NCBI GenBank assembly: GCA_022606135.1
Contig: JABYQN010000005.1
Location: 558,001 to 622,000, forward strand
Direction: 5' to 3'
Source: Fomes fomentarius
Lineage: Eukaryota; Basidiomycota; Agaricomycetes; Polyporales; Polyporaceae
DNA: 64,000 bases
Position numbers and translations under genes: made by a program. The notes beneath the pieces were generated by a model, which was not told the origin of the DNA, did no database searches, and worked only from the letters and a program-made list of their open reading frames with translations. This document shows positions 38,375 to 49,947 of this stretch, in pieces. How positions within the stretch are numbered: the first letter of the stretch is position 1; each line of letters starts with the position of its first letter.

Positions 38375-38700
38375 GATCTGTGGCCACAGCTTCGTCAATT
38401 CGAGTCCGTCTCTTCAACGTCAGACTGGACTCCGTTATGTGAGTCTTTGCCTTCAGGCCACAGCTCGCACTATCCGCCGCCTGATGGACTATGCCTCTTC
38501 ATCCACGACTGCTCTTCTCGTTGGGCACGGAATGACTTCTTCGCGCACATGGACCATGCATCGGGACCACCGGAGAAACGGATGCAAGGTCCGTCCACCG
38601 AATTTACGCCTCGCCCGGTATGGTGTCTTTCAAGTTTCACGCACGACTCACGTATCCGAATCGTCTCAGTGTCGTCGGGGATAATTGAACAGCTCATGTC
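38375..38700 (-). pseudogene. BTB gene remnant (C-terminal part)
   Basis: Read on the minus strand, this matches the C-terminal half of the BTB gene at 52.6-53.7 kb at both DNA and protein level. There is GGRTLHPFLRWS... versus GGRTLYPCLWWA, then VREEVIPCPTRRAVVDEEA versus VREAVMRCPTSKAVVDSRA. The DNA for the ...QTHMTEFSLALKRRIDKAVD segment is present but broken by stops and indels. No N-terminal BTB domain remains. It mirrors the remnant at 55.5-55.7 kb. Confidence 0.75.
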
Positions 38701-38842
38701 CAGTGATCCTCAGTGGTTACACAAAATCGGTTTGTCATCATATCGGTCCGATCAGAGTGGTGTAAACGATACGTACGCTCGAACTTGCGCTTGACCATTC
38801 ACCGCTACCACATATCGCAGTCTCCCAGTTGTTATTAGGACA

Positions 38843-39493
38843 ATGGCAGAAAGCCAGAGCGCCGAATACCGCACTCTCATCCTCGACCTCGGCGATGTGC
38901 TCTTCACCTGGTCCGCCGAGACCAAGACTCCAATCCCTCCCCGTCTGCTCAAAGACCTCATGGACGGACCTACCTGGTTCGACTACGAGCGGGGGCGGAT
39001 ATCCCAAGCAGAGGCCTACGCACGCCTCGGCAAGGAGTTCTCCATCGAGCCCGCCGACATCGACGCGGCGTTCAAGCAGGCGCGGGAGTCGCTGCGTCCG
39101 AACGAGGACCTCCTCGCGCTCGTGCGGGAGCTCAAGGCGCAATTCCACGGGCAGCTGCGGGTGTTCGCGCTGTCGAACATCTCCCTCCCTGACTACGAGT
39201 TCGTGCGCACGCTGCCCACGGACTGGTCGATCTTCGACAAGGTGTTCGCGTCGGCCGTGGTCGGGGAGCGCAAGCCTGACCTGGCGATCTACGAGAAGGT
39301 CGTCGCGGAGACGGGCATCGATCCGGCGACGGCGGTGTTTGTCGACGATAAGATCGAGAACGTGGAGGCCGCGCGCTCGCTGGGCATACACGGCATCGTC
39401 TTTGACAAACAGGAGGGGGTCTTCCAGGCGTTGAGGAAGGCATTTGGGGATCGCGTCCAGGCAATCCAGGAGAAACAGGCGGATGGGCAATAG
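38843..39493 (+). CDS. HAD-superfamily hydrolase
   Basis: Single-exon gene of 216 codons. The four HAD motifs are in order: TLILDLGDVLFTW (motif I, nucleophile Asp), FALSNIS (motif II), GERKPDLAIY (motif III lysine) and VFVDDKIENVEAA (motif IV acidic pair). Motif I reads D-x-G rather than D-x-D, as in the FDLGNV/FDFGGV group of sugar-phosphate and epoxide-hydrolase-like HAD proteins. The cap is the small helical type between motifs I and II. The substrate cannot be assigned. It lies just inside the left arm and has no close copy in the right arm. Confidence 0.85.
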   Translation: MAESQSAEYRTLILDLGDVLFTWSAETKTPIPPRLLKDLMDGPTWFDYERGRISQAEAYARLGKEFSIEPADIDAAFKQARESLRPNEDLLALVRELKAQFHGQLRVFALSNISLPDYEFVRTLPTDWSIFDKVFASAVVGERKPDLAIYEKVVAETGIDPATAVFVDDKIENVEAARSLGIHGIVFDKQEGVFQALRKAFGDRVQAIQEKQADGQ

Positions 39494-39843
39494 GATTTGA
39501 CTCGGATTCCATACATACAATCTCATCAGGATCTGGCCGACTAGTTCGTATACGTAGATCGGGATCTCGGGATGGTCTATGTAAGTCTAGCACATACTTA
39601 TGAGTAGTAGCACTCGATTGTGCACATCGTCCTCTTCGTTCGTATGTCGATTCAAGGCTTTGAAAATGTGCAATCGACGGTGAGGCGAGAAAGAGGAGCC
39701 GGAGGAAGCATTGTCAAACTCAAAGGATGACGACGCTCCCCGCGGGCGGCTGTCCCACACGCTAGTGCTCTTCCACAAACCGCCATCACCTGCCGTTGCC
39801 CACCCACCACTTCTGGTCTCTCGGACGTGTATTTGTATTCCCC

Positions 39844-42800
39844 ATGGGCGACTATCTCCCAGAACCCGACATGTCAACGGTAGACTACGGAATTGCCGGC
39901 TCCTCGGAACACAGCGGCGCATATGTGGCAGAAAACATTCTTGTCGACAGGCCGCGCGACCAGACTAGTAGGTGGAGTGGCGCAATAGCCGCGTCAAATA
40001 CCAAGCAATGGATCCGCTTAAGGCTCAATCAGCTATGTGTTCTCAGTGGGTCCTCCTGAATTTGGAGAAATACAAGTCATTGACCGCCCGGCGCGAATGC
40101 AGAGAGCATTACCTTTGGGAAAGTGAGTCCGACCGCCTCGGAGTTTGACTCCATCCGGAGCTAATGAAGATGTCTAAACGTGCGCTGCGTGTAGTTCTAC
40201 AAGAGTAAGTTCGAACCAGCATCCGGCTCCACGTGTGCCTGACGCGTGTTTGCAGCACACCCATGTAATATGAAGGAGTTCAAGATACTCGTTGGTTTGA
40301 CCGAGAACAACATGACAGAGGTAACATCTACAGTACCGGTGTCTGCTGTGGCTCACGCTGTGCTGTACAGGTCCTGCATGCAGGCCTAAAGAATGACGCC
40401 ACGCCTGAAACGTTTTCCATCAAGTCCACGAACCGTGTTGGAATGCCCTTCCCCACCAGATTCATCGAGATTGTCCCACTCTCGTTTGTCGCTTCACTGA
40501 GTGTCGTTTCAGAGTGCTTCTGACTGACACCTGAGCAGCGCACATGGCCAGAGTTTCAACACGTCAATATGGCACATTTCACTGTCAGGAATCACGGACG
40601 AGACATACGTCGAGCAAATCCGGCTAAGACACCAAGAGGTGCCGTCGTTCTTTACCCCTCAGCAGAAGACCAACTGAGTTCTGCGTAGTACCGCGAGAAC
40701 GTTGCGCTTCTTCAAATTGCAAAGCACCTACGCCAGCGCCGCTTCCTCACCCCTGTGAACCAGATACTAGCTCGGGCTGGCCTACAGCTTGAACATCCCC
40801 TCGTCACTTCCCTACACGAAGCATTCGTATTGAACGGAAACTGGTCCGACGCTGAAAAGCTCGTCCAGGACTGCGCCAACGAAGGTCTCCTCCAGTCCTA
40901 CCGCCAGTCCTGCCAGGCACGCATCCGCTGGTCGCGTGTCCGCGGCCTCGACGCAGATGGGGACATTCCCTGCCGACGGGGCGGCCACGCGATGTGCATA
41001 GATGAGCAGAACGGACTGATTTATCTCTTTGGCGGGTGGGACGGTCAGCGGAGCCTCGACGATTTCTGGGTGTACGACATCGCCAAGGACTCGTGGCGTT
41101 TGCTCAGCCTCGCGACGTCAAGGGTCAAGAACGGGCCAGGCCCAAGAGCATGCCATAAGATGGTGTTCGACGGCAAGACAGGCTGCATATACCTCCTTGG
41201 ACGACTCGGCGACGGTGACGGAGCCGACACTCGCCGCGTCAGGAGTCACGCACATCCGGAGTTGCGCGAAGGTCCTGTTGCGACATCACTGCCGTGGAGT
41301 GCACCCTCGGGTGTCCCTGGGGCGGGCACCCCGGAGGCGGGCCATGGTGCGCCTTTTGGCCCTGCGTGGCCCTCGCACTGCTCGGAGTTCTATCGCTACC
41401 ACACGAGAGGCCTCGATGCTGGGACGTGGGATCTTCTCTCTTTCGACACGGCCGTAAGTGATCTGTACTTGGGATACACTTGTGGACTGACATCGTCTCC
41501 TTCTCTTTCTAGTCGTCGGGAGGGCCGCCTCTCATCTCTGACCACCAGATGGCGATAGACAGTGGGGCGCAGATGATATATGTCTCCGGCGGTCGCGTTG
41601 TCGACGCCGAGTGGGACGCGCTGAAGTTCTCCGGTCTGTACAGCTATGACATCCGCACTAGCAGGTGGAAGATGTACAAGTGCGTTGCAAAATTGACTGA
41701 AGCGGCGGATACAAATGTAACTTACCCCATCACAGTACATCGGATGCATATGCATCTCATCCCTTTATTCCCCCACGATGGGGTCAGTATCGCTCAATAG
41801 CTCTCAAGTGGACATTTACTGACTCGTGAATGCAATCGTTAGGCCACTCGATGGTTCTCGATCCCAAGTCTCAAACCCTATTCATCTTTGCAGGCCAACG
41901 AGATGAACGATACCTTTCGGATATGTACGCATTTCATATACCCAGCAACACCGTCACCGAGCTCTATGCCAACTTCACGACCGCCGGCGGACCAGATCCC
42001 TGCTTCACTCAGCGCGCCGTCATCGATCCCGAGAAGCAGGAGATTTATATGTATGCACCAGCGATCTCTCTCTCTTTCTCTCCTCTTGCTGACAGTCGTC
42101 GTGCTTCCAGTGTCTGCGGATTGACTCGCGCGAAGGCTACCGGTACACCCGTGCTAGAGTCCGAAGCCCCTTATTGGATCTACCACTATGACCGCCCGGA
42201 GCTCCCCGGCAAATGGTCCAAGATCATGCCAGACAAGGACGCCGAGCCTATATCTCCCCAGCCCCGCTATGCGCACCAGGTTGTCTACGACTCCCGCTCC
42301 GGTAGTCTCTACATGCACGGCGGGAACGCTGGTCTGGGTGACGATGATGAACATGACAGTGAGTCTCGCCCGTCGAGCTCGAGTTCTGGTGGCGAGTCGG
42401 GCTCCGGGCATGCGACGAAGGATGCGGACTCGGAGAGACGGCTGGATGACTTTTGGCACCTGGACATCGTACGGTGCGTGTTGTTAACCATTCCCGTGCT
42501 GCGGATGCGCAGTAGGAATTGACGTTGCCTGTATCGGGCCGGACGCTTTTCTAGACCGGGTTATGAGGAGATCGTGCGGCGCGCGCTGTACGAGATCAGG
42601 CAGCAACAGTAAGCTTTCTCGTCCTCACCCATGGGCTGAGGGCCTCGGTACTCACAATGCCCCACTGCAGGTTCCGGGAGATGTGCGAGGACGGGTCGCC
42701 TATCAAAGCGCTCACCTTCCTCCAAACCCGCGTCTCCTCCGTCGTGCACCACGACGACCCAGAAGAAGCCAAGGTCTTTCGCTCCCTCCTCTCCGCACAT

Positions 42801-43163
42801 TTGCTTGCTGCTCCTCCGCGGCCTATTCCCATACCCGGCCCAACAGGGACTGGATCCGGATCGGGGTCGAGATCGCGCGCTGCAACGCCGGGATCGGGGC
42901 GTGCAGACAGCCCGCCGCCGCGCAAGCGATCCCGCCCGAGCTCACCTATCTCGTTCGCAGGTGCTGTCACGGGGTCGGGGTCGGTGTTGCGCTTCGACGA
43001 GGACCCGATGGAGGTGAGTGCGGGGGCCAGTCCGCCGTCGCCGGAGAGGTATCGCCAGCGGACGCAGATGTTTGAGAGACTGCTGGCGTTTGTGAATCAG
43101 GATGCGAAGCAGCCGGACGAGAACTTGTTGGAGATGTTGTCGACGGATGGTCTTGTGATCTGA
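39844..43163 (+). CDS. muskelin-like kelch protein (GID/CTLH ligase component)
   Basis: Muskelin is a subunit of the GID/CTLH E3 ubiquitin ligase. The N-terminal discoidin-like domain starts YGIAGSSEHSGAYVAENILVDRPRDQTSRWSG and continues after introns with ITFGKFYKSHPCNMKEFKILVG, FPTRFIEIVPLSAHG, FNTSIWHISLSG. A LisH/CTLH-type helical part follows (HLRQRRFLTPVNQILARAGLQLEHPLVTSLHEAFVLNGNW). Kelch repeats include RRGGHAMCIDEQNGLIYLFGGWDG, GPGPRACHKMVFDGKTGCIYLLG, GHSMVLDPKSQTLFIFAGQR and RYAHQVVYDSRSGSLYMHGGNA. The C-terminus has low-complexity Ser/Pro stretches and ends FERLLAFVNQDAKQPDENLLEML. The start could also be an ATG 30 nt later. Convergent with the BTB gene, 211 bp apart. Confidence 0.85.
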
Positions 43164-43374
43164 GGTGGTCTGGTCGAGGAGGCTGGGGGTGGTGAGTAGT
43201 GAGTGATGGGCAAACTCAGGTTTTGTACTCATTGTCTTAGTCGGCTGTCTTGTCTTGTCTGCATTAACGCATGCACGGACTCTCCGTAGCAAATACTTGT
43301 CGATGTTCTCAATTATAGATTCACTGACAGCGCCTCTCAACTCTTGATACAAAGTCTGCGTACTCATAGCCTCT

Positions 43375-44553
43375 CTAGTTATCTGGTCCTCCCAATCTCG
43401 CAAATGGGAGGTCGATCTTGACCTAATACATCAATACAGTATGGTCAGCAGCTGCAGTGCGTGATAAGTACACCCCTGGAAATCGCACCTTGGCTATAGC
43501 GGCATCAATCTTGGTTGCCAGTAGGTTGTTGAACAGCGTCAAATCGGCATATGCCTGGGGCATACATGTCGAACAAGACGCAGCCTCCCGAAGTGCCTCG
43601 CAGCTTTCCGGAGCGGAAAGGTGTTTACGTACCGCCCGCCCCGAGGGTCGCTGGCTGAGGACCCCCTCCAAAGATTTTACGTAGGTCCACCACCACATCG
43701 CAGGGGGATAGGAGGTCCCACTATACTCGAGCGCCCCCACGGGACTGAGAGGACACGACTGTGACACTGGACTAGACCTCCGCCGATTCGGTGGGGCCCA
43801 GGAAGAAGCAACAGGCTCAGGCCGGTGGCCCTCATGTTCTCCAACTGACGCCGAGTTAGAGGCATGATGACAACGGACCCATATCCAGGAAGACGAGAGA
43901 TCGATGCGATTTGTGTTAACGGTAGCGCGCTTCGCGACGCGGACGTGGTCCCCGTTCAACACCCAATCACGATCTCTGAATACGCCTAGAGCTGCCGCCA
44001 CGCACTTCTGCCTGTATATATGCACGGCATAGATCGCGAGGCTTGGGAGTGTGGTGAACTCTACGGGCGGGCGGGCAGGGATATGGAACTGCGGCTCGTC
44101 GAGGAGGAGCTCCGCCGCCTCGCGACAAACGTCCTCCGTCCCGAGCATGTACGCGATGGCATAGATGCGCAGCGGCTCCCTGGGCAGCATGCGCTTGACG
44201 ACCCAGCGCAGATTCGCGGTGACCGCGTCCATCTCGTACTTGCGCGCCGCCTCGAGCACGGCGTGCACGTCGTCGACGGAGGTGATAGTGGGGTGCTCGA
44301 CGGGGCAGCAGAGGCGGAAGAGATGCTCGAGCGTGCGCGCGTTCTCCGTCAGCTCGACGACTTGCGGCTTCTCGTCCGCGTGCGCGCCGGTGGGGTCGGT
44401 GGGGAGGGTGAGCATGCCGCGGAAGGTTTGCGAGGCTTTCGCGACGATGACCTTGTAGAGGCGGAAATCGACCCCGTCGGACGAGCGGAATATGATGTCG
44501 GCGTCGGCGTCGTCGAAGGGCGAACGGACTGAGGGTCCTGTAGTTGTTGCCAT
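43375..44553 (-). CDS. BTB/POZ domain protein, intact member of the local family
   Basis: Two exons: 44553-43489 (355 codons) and 43422-43375 (16 codons including stop), with a 66-nt phase-0 intron. The N-terminus is a BTB/POZ fold: PFDDADADIIFRSSDGVDFRLYKVIVAKASQTFRGML, then LFRLCCPVEHPTI and AARKYEMDAV. The centre is helical (LLLDEPQF). The C-terminal module has SSSWIWVRC, a WWWTYVKSLE segment and SCSTCMPQAYADL, and ends VKIDLPF. The family occurs in large numbers in Agaricomycetes and may act as Cul3 adaptors, but no partner is known. The 5' ATG choice follows the paralogs; an earlier in-frame start at 44718 is possible. It is the only paralog here with an uninterrupted frame. Confidence 0.8.
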
Positions 44554-44764
44554 GGGGTAGGCAGATGGTGTCGACAATGTAGTAGGAAGTGAGCACGGTG
44601 AGCTTGTCTCTGGAGGCAGGCTGGGACCCCGTAGAGTGCAGATATCTAGCGTAGGAAGTTGGTAGCTGCGGTAGAGCCCCAGGATGCCGTGGGGTGACGA
44701 GAAGGCATGCCGCAGCAACGTCAGCGGGTCGCAAACAGAACGGTTTGTGAACGCAATACGTGTG

Positions 44765-45027
44765 AAACGCGCCTTCTATTGGCCCTATTCGGTGACACGT
44801 CTGGCGAATCTTCGCAGGTCTCCACGTCCTCCGTCAGGTTCACGATCTGGGGTAAGTGGGGTGCCGCAGGGAGGGGAGGATGAGCATCCCCTTGAACACC
44901 GGGGAGGCCGCAGCGCCGCGATGATGATTTTGTAACAGTCCACCCCATTGACGGATCGGAAGACGATGTCGGCATCGGGGTCGTTGAAGGGGGCAGGGGC
45001 CTCTGTCATTGCACGTGGGGAGGACAT
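44765..45027 (-). pseudogene. BTB N-terminal fragment with frameshifts
   Basis: From an ATG at 45027, the minus strand reads PFNDPDADIVFRSVNGVDCYKIIIAA, the start of a BTB domain like its neighbours but lacking the FRL before YK. The continuation VFKGMLILP lies in a second frame and IVNLTEDVET in a third. At least two indels have broken it, and no downstream BTB half is seen before the intact gene at 44553. Confidence 0.75.
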
Positions 45028-46904
45028 GGAATGATTGGGTTGGAGGGCGATGGCGGATTGTATGCCTACAACGCGCTTGATCACGAGAAGCAGCATTCAA
45101 GGATGCGGGTCGGACCGCTCGAGTCATGCGCCATAGAGCGACTTCTATCAGCTACATATCGGGCTGAAGCTTTGATACATACTGGCCATGAGGCGACGTC
45201 GCCGAGGGTCGTGTTTTGGCTGCAGTATTCGAGGAAGACAACCTTGGTCCACTAGAAATGCTCTCAGAACGCACGTACTTTAGATCATGGTTGCACCTTG
45301 CGCTGCACTGTGCATATCAAGCCCATGTGATAATATACGAGTTCTCGTGTAACGTGTAAGCCCGAGTAAGAAAGACTCAAGACCGAATACTTGCCCGCAC
45401 GACACTTCCACAACTTGAACGTCGAAGTTCATCTGGACATTGATGCTTTCCTGTGGCGTAAACTATCGAGTGGTCAACGTGAGGGGTTTCGGGCATGCGT
45501 TATGCTGCGCTCTGGTCAATGCGCCTTTCGAGAACATACTGCAATTTCTGGAGCAGGGAGCAATGATCGACACACGTTTTAGCCTTCCGGAAGTGCGCTC
45601 GGTTGAAGGTGCCGCAAGCTTGTTCGCACATATGTATGCCCAGGAGCCTGAGGATCAGAGACGTGGCATGGACGTCCGGATCGGGGGGCTCGTCGATGTC
45701 AATGATGTGACCACCGGTGCTTGAGTTTGCCGTGACAACAGATTGTTTGGCAGCTGCAAGAATAGACCACCAGGCTCCAGGCTGTCCAATGTGGCTGGAG
45801 AAGAACGCGTGCTTGTTGCAGGCATCCGCTCGTTGTTAGTATCGAAATGGAACCACTGCTTTTGTTCACCTGGTAAAAGGAAATTCGCTACGCTAGCTAT
45901 ATGATACATTTTTAGACATGTTCATGCTTGTGGACGTGGACGTTATACGTGCCCTGGCTCATCTTGATGGGCTTCACGCCGTTGATTGATGGGCGGTGCA
46001 TGCAGAGGTTGTCATTCCTGGGAAGTCGTCTGCGCTGCTGGCTCGTCAGTGTCCTGAGCGAGCGAGGCATCTCCCTGCATCGACACTTATCGTTGGGCCT
46101 GAATGCCTGACAGGTTGTCCCGATCATAGGGTGGAGACAGGAGTGCCCTGCACAGGCACAGAATGTTGTGAGTGATTTGTACCCACGGAGAAATCAAGGG
46201 GCAAAAAGATAAGAATGAGCATTGTTCTGCAACCTCAGGCCTCATGGCCAGCGTAAGTAATTGGTCCCGGTCTGCTGTCAATACATGGCACTACGATTGT
46301 TTTGAGAATCCGTTCACACAGTCATATAGTATAGCTGGGAGTGATCGTCGGTTTGAGGACAAGGGCTTGACCGGTAAACCCTGTATGATATACAAGTGAG
46401 GTGGTATGCTGCTTGCCAGGGCCAACGCCCTTGGCGGGAAATGATGAACAAGTATCTCGTAGTTGCGAACAGAGTGCTTCGTAGGTGTCATTGTCAGGGA
46501 ACTGGTTACTGGCAGAAGATCGCAAAGATGAGACGACCGGGGGTACGCTAGACGAGATCCGTCTCCGTTGTGGCACCGGAGTGAGAAAATCGTACACCGA
46601 CTTTCATGAGTCATAGAAATACGCGATGCTGGCGGCCTTGGGCAACGTGCAGCATGCATCGGGGAGAAAAGGTAGAAAGATGGTGCGAAGCGGCCCAGAC
46701 GGCGGCGCTACACGGCAGATTGTGTCGAATCCAAATGAAATGATGTAAGTCGGAAGAGAGGTTATCTGGGCGTCTGTTAAAGGATATCGGAAAATGGGAG
46801 ATATGGCCGGGTGAACTCTTCTTGTTCGAGGACTGCCATCTGTTGAGGCCACGCCTCTGTCGCTCCTTTGTTTCTCTCATATATTACTCTTCTCCACACT
46901 AGCT
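45028..46904. other. gene-poor interval
   Basis: No supported gene. A + strand frame at 45440-45724 is weakly protein-like (NAPFENILQFLEQGAMIDTRF) but has no recognisable family and no clear exons around it. The end of the interval is the promoter and leader of the glutaredoxin-like gene. Confidence 0.4.
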
Positions 46905-47913
46905 ATGTCCCACCGCCGCACATTCTCTGCTCGCTTTCCCGACATGCGACATGTCTCCCTCGACTCTCCGCCTCTCACCCCCATCCCCAACGTCGCCGCC
47001 TTCCCCATGTCGCACCGCAAGCACAGAGCATTTTTAACTCGCACCACATTCCTCGCCCTCTTCGTACTCGCACTCGTCTCCGTCTACGTCCTCTTCCTCT
47101 CCCAGCCCTCGCTCCGCCCCATATCCTTCCTGGACGTCGACCGTGCCCACTCAGAAGACCCCTCCCGCCCGTCGCGTTGGACCCATGAAGGTCTTCGGTT
47201 AGCCGCGCTCAAGCATCGGAAACCCGTCACCACACAGAACGCAGCCAACGCGCGTCCGCAAATCACCCTGAACCAGACACAGGAGCTCGCTGCCGTGTCG
47301 AGCTTCATCGCGAGCTTGCCACAGAATATGATCCCTTCAACCGTCGATCCATCACAACCCATTGACCCCCAACTGATCCTCGACTTCGATACGCGCGGAC
47401 CTCAGGCGGACCAGGAGTTGCAGGCAGTCATTAACGATGTGTGGACGCGGAATCCAGTCATGCTTTACTCCAAGGTGCGTCTTCTTACTTGTTGCCAGCG
47501 ATTCTCCAACTGCGAGCGCGTATCTGACGCAGGGGTTTACCGACGGTAGTTCCATTCACCGGTGTCACGAGAAATCAAGCAAGTCCTTGACACTCTGTAT
47601 CTCCGCCCCGCCCCCACAGTCGTGGAGGTCGACCAGAGACGTGAGTTGAACGTTCCTCCCCAGCGCGTCGCGCTCGTGTTGTTGCTATATCTGTGCTCAT
47701 ACATTCTATGAAGCGGACGAGAAGGTCCTCAAGCCTCTTCTCTTCCGGTTGACGTCCACGGACGAGCTTCCGATCCTTCTCGTGGGGGGACGGGCTCTCG
47801 GGCCTCCGAAGGAGATCAAGTACCTTGCCGCGAAGGGAGAATTGCAGAAGGCCATCACTGAGGCTGGTGGCGTCGTCGATGGCGCACGCAAGAAGAAGGC
47901 CAAGAAGCTATAA
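46905..47913 (+). CDS. glutaredoxin-like single-pass membrane protein lacking the active-site cysteine
   Basis: Three exons encode a protein with an N-terminal membrane anchor (FLTRTTFLALFVLALVSVYVLFL) and a C-terminal glutaredoxin fold facing the secretory lumen, as in yeast Grx6/Grx7. Exon 1 ends in VMLYSK. The intron at about 47475-47549 joins it to FHSPVSREIKQVLDTLYLRPAPTVVEVDQR, and the last exon gives LPILLVGGRALGPPKEI and a basic tail (ARKKKAKKL). The position of the usual CPYC/CPYS active site reads SPVS, so no redox cysteine remains. The TVP-like proline region and the GG motif that bind glutathione are partly kept (ELPILLVGG). It is therefore a glutaredoxin-like protein, perhaps structural or glutathione-binding, not a standard oxidoreductase. 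Confidence 0.8.
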
Positions 47914-49947
47914 TCGCGTTCTTTGCCTAATTGTCACAGCTCTCATCCTCTGCCGACGCGCCGAGCGGGGTGGTGGAGAGTGTATATCAGGCGCTCGGAG
48001 TCGGACATTGCGGGCGAGGCTCGGGTCCTCTCATCACGGCTCGTGGTGAAGTGCTCACCGAGTCGGGCGGACGGCTGGTCGACGCAAGATGATTCGGACA
48101 CGCGACGGCTTGTGGTATAGAGGTCCAGTGTACTAATAACCCTCACATCTTTCACATATATCGTTACTGCACACGCGCGGATAGATACTACGTGCTTAAA
48201 CTCTCTTCCTCTTCTATCTATCCATCCATCCATCACCTACTCATCTACGCACCGTACACACAATGCCTGGGTTCTAACGCCGCGGGACATACATAGAAGC
48301 ACGTCACTTCACGGACTATGAAAGCTCCCGCCGTCGTAACACAATACACATCGCTCACGTCTACTCCACACATTACACGGTCTACATACACGTCTACACC
48401 CACTTTCTCTGCGTGTCACTCTCCGTACGGTCGCTGCCCTCGAATGCGCTCGCCCCTCGTATCGGGTCGCCGACCGTCGGCGTGGAGGCTAGGGGCTGTG
48501 GCGCGTGCCTAAGCCGCGACCACCAGCGGTTTCTCTTCATACATATTCCCCATGTGTAGATAATACCCCCAAATCATGCACTTTTATGGTCTTCTTAATT
48601 GGGCTGGTTTCAGTTTACTGGGCAAGCCAAGAGGCAGACGAAATCATTAATTTCGACCTCGGTTTCTAATTCACTCATGAACCAGAGAGCGTTGGGCTTA
48701 TGAAATTTCTCGTCTGGACAGATTACGACCTTTCGACAATCCAGCATGTCCTCTGACCACGATAGGACCTTCCACACCGGTGAAGTTATGGTTCTCGCGC
48801 AAGCAAAAAATATATCTGAGGGAAACTGATTTCAGTGTTAGTTTATAGATCAAAAAGTGAGGTCCGTGTCGCCTTGTCGAAGGTTCTGTCGGCCACTTGC
48901 TTTCCCCCGGGTCCTTCGGTCGACATTGTACGACGTCGGGCCGGAGATTTGACGGCAGTCGAACGGGATGGACCACTGAGAACATGTACATGAAACGTGT
49001 TCGACGCATTTGGTCGTAAGGTCGTAAGTAATTGGGAAAGCATTGGACGTCGATCGCATAGGCTCAAACTTGAATGCAAGAACGTCATCGCTGTCCAGTC
49101 GAACGAGCGTGGTCAGCGCGTGTCGATCCAGAACCCGGCTTGGAGAACCACACAATGACATCGGAGTATCAAGTGATCGCGGACTGAGTCCATTGGGTTC
49201 GCGCGCCACGAGGCACTGTATGCATTGAAAATCCATCTCCGTGCTTTCTGAAGGGTGATCCCATGGTGTCTGCACCGCCGTGAACGTTCAAGTTGGATTG
49301 CGTGAGGGCCGCGTTGTTGATGCGTGTCTTCGTCACGGGGAGGCTCTCAGTCGGTTTCGAAACTTCGGGGGACCGGAGGTATTGTTTCCCGAGTCTTGAT
49401 ATATTTCCTTAACAGGTCTGTTCCATTCCGTCGAGGGTCCTCGAGGTGATACAGCCAGCCTGGTGATACATAGCACCCTTTACTTTGATGGCCATATGCG
49501 GTGTTTGACGAAGACATCTTCAAGAACATTATCGCTCTTCGCAGCTTGAAGTACTCATCGAGTGCTAACGCCTGTGGCGCATGCCGATGGTCTTGCAACT
49601 TGTGAAGCTGACCGTCAAAGTTGAAAGGCATCCGGGTTTCAAAACGTGATGACTCCACTGGCAGATCAATCTATCGTACAATATCCCCGGTGGGCGAGTT
49701 TCATTGGCTTCATCTTCAAATTGGACAAGATTAGAGTTAACCCGAGGCAAAGTACGTCGTACCGATCTCTTGGGCCTATCGCGGACCGCTCGTACCGTTA
49801 CTAGAGTTCAGTATGGGCGCTCCCAGATCACCTCAAGGATCTTTCGGCGCGTAACTTCAAGAAGTTGTAACCTCGGTCCAACCATATCCTGCACAATACC
49901 TCACACCCTTTGGTATACAACTCTTCGTCGAACATTATCAACAAGCG
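47914..49947. other. gene-poor interval with a weak minus-strand candidate
   Basis: No confident gene. On the minus strand, frames at about 49750-49347 (FNFDGQLHKLQDHRHAPQAL) and 49275-48850 (FQCIQCLVAREPNG) look mildly protein-like and could belong to one multi-exon hypothetical gene or a relic, but no family is recognised and codon use is less GC3-rich than in the real genes. A (CATC)n microsatellite lies at about 48214-48236. Confidence 0.35.

Larger units (their letters stand above)
35000..38700 (+). repeat. left arm of a large inverted duplication
   Basis: From about 35000 the sequence matches the reverse complement of the region ending at about 59720. Shared blocks include the promoter (GCGCGGTGCGG near 35025; CAGCCTCAGGCCTCT near 35150), the whole copper radical oxidase gene, and its 3' flank to about 37950 (gtgacgattttgatgacgac). 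Further in are a 70-bp block at about 38174-38243 and a BTB remnant at about 38375-38700. The order is exactly mirrored in the right arm. Confidence 0.8.

Noticed and set aside
44157..44458. + strand frames opposite the intact BTB gene
   Set aside because: Antisense shadows; the minus strand carries the BTB motifs and a shared intron.
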